Shown: one piece after another, positions 53,518-64,000 of the stretch
How the letters are laid out: every line of letters begins with the position of its first letter
Position numbering within the stretch: position 1 is the first letter of the stretch
DNA from: Ulota crispa
Lineage: Eukaryota; Streptophyta; Bryopsida; Orthotrichales; Orthotrichaceae
Direction of reading: 5' to 3'
Assembly: GCA_963920765.1 (NCBI GenBank)
Contig: OY987249.1
Coordinates: forward strand, 3,939,230 to 4,003,229
DNA length: 64,000 bases
Translations under genes and position numbers: made by a program
Notes under the pieces: model-generated
Seen by the model: the letters and a program-made list of their open reading frames with translations, nothing else
What the model was told of the DNA's origin: nothing
Database searches by the model: none

Positions 53518-53877
53518 AGGTAGAAATACCATAAATGGTTACTGCCTGATAATGGCAGAGTAAACTATTCTTAAACCAACAAGAGGTGGCTTTGAAAAAG
53601 ATTTCATAAAGATGCTCTTTCCAAACATTTGATTGGTTCAAACTTGTTTCAGAACAAGGTTCTAGAGGTAGTCGTTTAAGGTGCACCTATGAAACCATAA
53701 TCGGTCCAAACCCTAAATCCACATTTATATGCATAAAATATTCATTCTTGAGTAATCTTTATTTTGGTACTCTTCTTTATCCTTGTTTCTCCACAGATTG
53801 AGCTTAAGTTCTCAAGAAATTTCCCATATCTTACAGGCTAAAGTGCCTTATTTTAACCGTTTATGGTATTTCTACCT
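53518..53877. mobile_element. TA-flanked MITE with AGGTAGAAATACC ends
   Basis: The left end is AGGTAGAAATACCATAAATG and the right end mirrors it with one difference over about 22 bp. TA flanks both sides (53516-53517 and 53878-53879). The 360-bp length and TA duplication suggest a mariner-type MITE. A short ORF inside has no recognisable content. Confidence 0.6.
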
Positions 53878-53885
53878 TATGTAAA

Positions 53886-54114
53886 CTACACCAAATAGTG
53901 AATTTAGGTTGCCCCAAATTATATGCTGACCATGCCTAGATTTCACATGGTTTACAACTTGAACGTTGTTAAAAAAAATTTGGTAGCTTCACAGTGGTTG
54001 CATGAATTTATTTTTTGCAGTAATTAGTGATGGAAATCATTTTTACTGCAGTAGAAGAGGAAGATACTATATGAGAATTATTGTGGGGCAACCTAAATGC
54101 ACTATTTGGTGTAG
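53886..54114. mobile_element. MITE with CTACACCAAATAG ends, second copy
   Basis: The ends CTACACCAAATAGTG and its mirror CACTATTTGGTGTAG match perfectly over 15 bp, and similarity continues through AATTTAGGTTGCCCC. The family is the same as at 10845-11149, at 229 bp. It lies only 8 bp from the previous MITE. Confidence 0.7.
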
Positions 54115-54223
54115 TAATAGCAAAATAAACTTGTAATTTTGCAAATTTACTTTTTTTCACTATTGCAAAATTTGCTTTTGAACCAAGTCAACCAACCACC
54201 CTTTGGATGACAAGCACTACAAC

Positions 54224-55248
54224 GGCTTGATTTACTGCACATACGTTGATCTGGGCGCGCCCCTGTCAAAGCCTTAAAAAACAATGTTCCATGGCTGCCT
54301 AGGCCCCAGAGCACCCTAGAACAAAACTAAGGTAAGAGGCTCATAGATCAACCATCTAAGGGCTGAAATTGAAATTTGGGGAGGTGGAACTTCTTGAAAT
54401 AGTTTTCTGTAAGTTTTACTTGAAAGACAAGAGGAATTGGTGTCTAGTCCAAAATTTTTCATATTTTTTGGAGCTTTATGGACTTAGTTATGAAATTTTG
54501 AAGTGGAAAGGCCTAGTTCTAAAACCGCCCACCTCCTCAAATGTACGTGCACTGTTGTACATTACTAAAGGGCTACAAATAAGAAGATGTACACTGCAAA
54601 GTAATGTTTTCATTGCTTTTTTTTAGCAGCTATAATCATTGTAAGTTTGCAATACAATATAACACAACACTAGTATCAAGTAACTTGAAAAGTTTTGCGC
54701 TATTAATCCCGTGCGTGGATGACATTAGCTGAGCCCATGAAGGTGGACGACAAGGTAGGAGGCTCAAACTCCATTAGGGCATTAAAACGGCTCACTTTCC
54801 CAAATGAACTTTGCCTGTACATGTTCTTATTTGTAGCCCTTTAGTAATGTACACTGCACGTACATTTGAGGAGGTGGGCGGTTTTAGAACCCTATGGCCT
54901 TTCCACTTCAAAATTTCATAATTAAGTCCATAAAGCTCCAAAAAATATGAAAAATTTTGGACTAGACACCAATTCCTCTTGTCTTTCAAGTAAAACTTAC
55001 AGAAAACTATTTCAAGAAGTTTCACCTCCCCAAATTTCAATTTCAGCCTTTAGATGGTCGATTTGTGAGCTTAGATGGTCGATTTGTGAGCTTAGATGGT
55101 CGATTTGTGAGCTTAGATGGTCGATTTGTGAGCCTCTTACCTTAGTTTCGTTCTGGGGTGCTCTGGGGCCTGGGCAGCCATGGAACATTGTTTTTTAAGG
55201 CTTTGACAGGGGCGCGCCCAGATCGACGTATGTGCAGTAAACCGAGCC
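54224..55248. mobile_element. Mutator-like (MULE) foldback element with 9-bp duplication
   Basis: The direct repeat CACTACAAC occurs immediately before (54215-54223) and after (55249-55257) a 1025-bp element. Its ends begin GG (GGCTTGATTTACTGCAC and GGCTCGGTTTACTGCAC). The two arms, about 380-420 bp each, are inverted copies, including GATCTGGGCGCGCCCCTGTC and similar ORF-like segments that start MKFGEV in each arm. A 9-bp duplication, GG ends and long inverted arms are typical of Mutator-like elements. No transposase is present. Confidence 0.8.
55052..55134 (+). repeat. 21-bp tandem repeat in the right MULE arm
   Basis: The unit AGATGGTCGATTTGTGAGCT occurs four times in direct order. The left arm has only one equivalent (near 54345), so the expansion happened after the arms formed. 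Confidence 0.9.
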
Positions 55249-55353
55249 CACTACAACGGGCCTCGTTCTCTTCTCTTTCCCGCCCGGAGAGTCAACGGCT
55301 GACACACAAAAAAAATTGCGGACAAACGGGCGCGGCTCGAGCACCGCAGGCAA

Positions 55354-55385
55354 GCGACAGTGCGACAGTGCGACAGTGCGATAGT
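55354..55385 (+). repeat. 8-bp tandem repeat upstream of GH9
   Basis: The unit GCGACAGT occurs three times, followed by GCGATAGT. It lies about 550 bp before the GH9 start codon, in the likely promoter or leader. Confidence 0.8.
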
Positions 55386-55928
55386 CACGACGCCGAAAAT
55401 AGTCGAAGCAAATTCAAAAAGCTTGCGTCAGTTAGTTTCGATCGGCGATCTCCGCAATTCAACAATCTGATTTGCTGCAATCCCGCCCACCATCAAAGCT
55501 TCTCCGAGAGTTCAGCGCCCTCGGAGGTGAACCTCGTGCGTCGTTCGGCGCTTAACGTGCCCGGATTTAGTAAAGTAACGTACATCATGCCCCGAAATCA
55601 GCTGATAACCGCCATCGCCATCATGCCCCATGCATCTCTCGCTCTCCTTCTGCTTCTGCTTCTGCTTCACTTCACTTCACATCCGCTCTTCGCGTGTTCG
55701 ACTTCGATGTGCTCTTCACTACGCGGCTGTTGACCTACTTCAGCCACGCACTCAGGCATGCCCAATCCCTGTTGCCGCGTTGTGCTCCGATCATTTAATT
55801 CAAGTCTTCGAGATGAGCTTCAGAAACACTACAGCAAGTGATAGCGCGAATTAGTTCAGAGTACTCGAGGACGGCGGTTGATTGGCATGGGACGACGCGA
55901 GGCTTAGCATTGCAGGTTCAGCAGCTGA

Positions 55929-60730
<4,802 letters not shown>

Positions 60731-62605
60731 ACTGACTGTTTGGTGTAAGTCTTTGATTTGTACACGATTAAGTCGTGATTCTGAGGGAGTGGAGTGATTT
60801 TAGAATTGGTTCGTGTCTGCATGCCACTTCGTCGCAGCGGTTGGGTTGTTCTGAGCTGCTATGCTATGGGCGGCCGAACGTCTGCATATGCTGGTTACTC
60901 GCTTAACCTCGAAGGAGGAATCACTACATTATTTCCACTTTTATAACATAGAATCTGTACTTATCTATATTACTGTGCGGGAGGATTTTCCTCACTGACT
61001 ATGTGCTCTTTTCTAGAACCTTCTAGAATTTTGTGGTGTAAGTTTTTAACAATGAAGGGTGCATCAAATATAGAACACCAAGCGTCCTTCAATTGTGTAC
61101 TTTTCCAAAATCTTCTAGATTTTTTAGTGAAAGTTGATGCAATAAAGGACTTTTCAAATGTAGAACATCAAGCACCCTCCAACCATGTGCTAGAAAACCA
61201 ACCAAACGTCAAATGCCCCTAGCAAATTAATAAAGAATAGCATAATGATGAAGATAATTAAGTACTATGTTGGTCTATAAAGAAAACCAAAGTGATAGTG
61301 GAGCCAAGATAGGTTATAAACCAATTGTGAGATATTGATAGTTTTGAAGTTGAATGTTGCATTGCGCACGCACATCCAACTCGCGCAAAGCATGTCCCCA
61401 TATACTAGTATTGCATAATTTGGATTCATGGTACTTGAAATCTCATGCCATTACTTGTATAGTGAGGTCAATCTCTGGATATAGTCAGCCTTGCTGTAAT
61501 GCAACTGCGAAGTTTTCTTTTGATAGCTGCAGCATGTGTGCTGCCTCAGTTTGGTTTCTTCGGCTCCACAAGTTTTTGAACAGCACAAGAAATATTCGAA
61601 AGATTGGTTAAACAAGGCTGTCGAAGGAAAATGCCTTGATAGAATCTTTTTCAGAACTTTCTTGGTTAGATTTCAACGTACTACACCAGAACCTGAAGTA
61701 CGGAGGCTCAAGCATGTACTCGGAATCATTCCAACTTGACAGGTACATCATCGTCTTCACTTCAATAGATCTTGTATACTCGAGGATGTGATGAGAGATT
61801 TTTCTCTACCCTGATTGCAAAGTAGCCACAGAAATGTGAAAGCTGGTACTAAGTCAGATTTTTCTCATATACCGTTTGATGTATTAACCATGAATTAATT
61901 ATGAACCAATCATTCTCGTGTCATTCTATACAATCCTTGTTGAGCGCCTGCTGAATTGACTCCATTAACCTTCGTTGAATACTTCTGGAGTTGGAATGAG
62001 AAAGAATCCTGCACACCTTGTTTTGCAAAGTTGAGCACAATTTGGACAACCGAGAGCTTGCCCAATGAGCCAAGGTCTTCACTTTATGAGAGTACGTCAT
62101 TCAGTACGTGTCATAGTTTAGGCACCCAAAATGAACGTGATTAAACTAAAGTGTGCATTATTGTGACAATGTAAAAGGGGCAAATAAAAGAAAGTGTGTC
62201 AGGAAGAGTATGATCAAGTACCGTAGTTTCTAGTTGTGTTACATATGGTGAAAGTACAAAGGATGTGATATTAGAATAGGTGAAAATTATGAAAGAAGTT
62301 GGGGGAAACCACTACCAAACTAGACAATTGTCCTTGCTAAAATCAGTATCCACACATGCGGCATATCATGAGTGCAGGCAGCACTGTCTGCCCAAAAACA
62401 ATGAAAGATTAAGCCGGAGTTGCTACTAAAGTCACAGCTTTCAACGCCATATTCATTAAATTGGGAAAACCAGATTCCCAAGTTGTATCCTAATGCTTGG
62501 TTTAAGGTGGTCACCTTAATCCCAAAATGTTACAAAATTCCCGATTTGATGAATATGGCGTTTTTCACTGTTATTTGGGGTGCTTGCTGCCTTGCTGGCC
62601 CTGTA
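60731..62605. other. Intergenic with one possible orphan exon
   Basis: A segment at about 61570-61739 (+) reads VFEQHKKYSKDWLNKAVEGK then RIFFRTFLVRFQRTTPEPEV and ends in a stop just before a GTACAT donor-like site. It looks protein-like but has no partner exon or recognised family. Two near-copies of the phrase ...AACA(C/T)CAAGC(G/A)(T/C)CC lie near 61075 and 61165, indicating a local duplication of about 90 bp. Confidence 0.3.
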
Positions 62606-62607
62606 AA

Positions 62608-62796
62608 CTAGAACCCGCAGAAGGAGTAAGTTCCTTTGCCGTCCTTGAAGTAGCAGTCTGAGACGGCAGGCTCGCAGTCTCGAACAAACCCGCACATGCA
62701 CCCCACAACGCCACCTACATTACACTCCACAACGCCCCCTTCCGGACACAATGGCCCAATCCCCAAACACTCTGCACAGCAATCCACGAGCGTCAT
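62608..62796 (-). CDS. Cys-rich small protein, terminal exon candidate
   Basis: A minus-strand frame ends at 62608 with a stop after YSFCGF. It contains about nine cysteines in 60 residues (CCAECLGIGPLCPEGGVVEC, GCMCGFVRDCEP, SDCYF, FCGF). A good acceptor-like site (TGCTGTGCAG) precedes the segment at about 62775, so this may be the last exon of a secreted Cys-rich peptide gene. No signal-peptide exon was found upstream, where a Stowaway-like MITE begins at 62906. No family is recognised. Insertion of the MITE may have cut it off. Confidence 0.3.
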   Translation of the reverse strand: MTLVDCCAECLGIGPLCPEGGVVECNVGGVVGCMCGFVRDCEPAVSDCYFKDGKGTYSFCGF

Positions 62797-62905
62797 CAGT
62801 CAGTGCAACCAACGCTGTGATTCGTGCCACTTTCAGTTTCATGGTGCACCCCAGTGTCCACAAACGTGGCTAGTTTTAATAGCAACATTTCAACCATAAA
62901 ACATA

Positions 62906-63329
62906 ATTTCTCTGTCCCTCTAAAAACGTCCGAAAAGCTTCCTTGCAAAGAATTTATTAACTGTGTTTTTAGTCTTTGTGCTAGTGACACATGTATTACA
63001 AAATCAATATACTATCTACCAAATGTATGTAAAATCTCCAATTTTGATATTGTCATTTAGGCACCCAAATTCCATGCAAAAAGTACCATATTTGGGCATG
63101 CTGCCAGCTCCTCATTATTGATGATTACAAGATTAGTAGCAACAATGGTACTCCATATGGAGCAAGGCCAAGCTTGCTAGGAGAGGAATGCTCCCTAATC
63201 TCTTAACTTGCCCCATGAGATCATTGAACATGGCAAACACTTTCTCAGCGTTTGAAATTAGCAACAGGGAGCTTTTTAGCGGTACAAGAAATGTGTCTGA
63301 TATGGACCTTTTTAGAGGGACAGAGGGAG
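62906..63329 (-). mobile_element. Stowaway-like MITE, inverted copy
   Basis: TA flanks are at 62904-62905 and 63330-63331. The right end is CTCCCTCTGTCCCTCTAAAA read inward; the left end has lost the first C residues. The interior matches 58459-58877 in reverse orientation, including the GAACATGGC...TTTCTCAGCGTTTGAAAT region. Confidence 0.8.
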
Positions 63330-63331
63330 TA

Positions 63332-64000
63332 GATCCTTGAGGTTTGAAATATTTACACAATTAGCAGTGTTTTTGGCAACCTGAGCTAATTATAAAAAAC
63401 CACTGCCGGTCCAGATGGATCTTCGTGCTTCTGGCGCTAGTAGGGGGTTTTATGTGGACATATATTGGTTCGTCAAGAGCTCTCGCAAGTCACACAATGG
63501 CGATCACTGACTGGAACAATTGACATCACCACCCATCTGTTGTACTATGACAATAGGGGTTACCCCCACTATTTTATTCTTACATTTCTATTGATAGAAA
63601 TCATCACTACGTACATTGCGTTAACAATAAAGGAAAGAATAGCAGAAGAGAAAAAAAGCAGAAATGAGCATTAATTGTGGTGCTATGCTTTGTGCTGACT
63701 TGTTGGATAAAGTGATAGCGAATTCACAGCAATTCTCAGTTGGTGAAACTGCAGTGAGATCAATTTTGGTGATGTTAACGCCAAAGTGAGGTTTTTAATA
63801 TCCTTGACAAGCTATGAGTGCTGGGGGTAAAGATTTCTTGACTTTGGAGAGAGAAAGAGGAGGAAAGTGTCATACTGTCCAGAGGGTCGCCAGGTGGAAG
63901 AAGGGGTTCTCCGGAAAACACTTCCAGGAGTCGCCTGGGTTGCTTTGTTTGCCTGGTGTTGACCTGCACAGGGTCATCATCAAGCCATATATGTATTATC
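63332..64000. other. Window end, no gene recognised
   Basis: Short ORFs on both strands show no motif. A gene could begin or end beyond the window, but nothing here supports it. Confidence 0.35.

Noticed and set aside
54369..55040. Two ORFs both starting MKFGEV...LLEIVFCKFY
   Set aside because: They are the same sequence in the two inverted arms of the Mutator-like element, not a gene pair.

Overview
This window is nuclear DNA of a land plant. Every well-supported gene is broken by GT-AG introns of about 80-900 bp. The products are plant-typical: a TPLATE-complex TWD40-1 subunit, alanine aminotransferase, a secreted GH9-CBM49 endoglucanase and the plant STK11IP/LIP1-type leucine-rich-repeat protein. 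The TIR-domain fragment has the 'FLNHRGP' form that I associate with non-seed plants and conifers. Intron size and gene spacing suggest a bryophyte- or lycophyte-grade genome, but the species cannot be fixed from sequence alone. Intergenic DNA is AT-rich and full of short non-autonomous transposons.

Layout. 1-2.6 kb: two TTAA-flanked elements. 2.65-5.2 kb: a broken TIR fragment (+) and a two-exon gene with a farnesoic-acid O-methyltransferase-type (Methyltransf_FA) domain (-). 6.1-6.5 kb: a small gene for a probably plastid-targeted protein with an acidic tail (-). 7.4-7.8 kb: a Harbinger/Tourist-like MITE. 9.5-14.2 kb: the LIP1/LRR gene (-, 5 exons). 16.0-17.5 kb: a probably disabled multi-exon gene (-). 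17.75-18.5 kb: a lineage-specific 256-residue ORF (+). 19.1-24.5 kb: alanine aminotransferase (-, 15 exons). 25.7-38.5 kb: mostly repeats, including TTAA elements, a degenerate array of about 180 bp period, a tRNA-like SINE candidate, a 16-bp G-rich minisatellite, and two adjacent TTAA elements that share one TTAA. 39.07-48.46 kb: TWD40-1 (+, 21 exons, all junctions in phase). 48.7-55.2 kb: another repeat field with Stowaway-like MITEs and a Mutator-like foldback element with an intact 9-bp target duplication. 55.94-60.73 kb: GH9-CBM49 endoglucanase (+, 6 exons) with MITEs in two introns. 60.7-64 kb: sparse, with a Cys-rich exon candidate and another Stowaway-like copy.

The genes do not form a pathway; this is an ordinary eukaryotic gene neighbourhood. 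The most unusual signal is a set of about ten elements whose ends start CCC(C/T) and which are flanked by TTAA, a piggyBac-type signature that is uncommon in descriptions of land-plant genomes. Two of them, in opposite orientations, preserve the same short peptide-coding segment. All coordinates come from reading splice sites and homology by eye. No database search was run.
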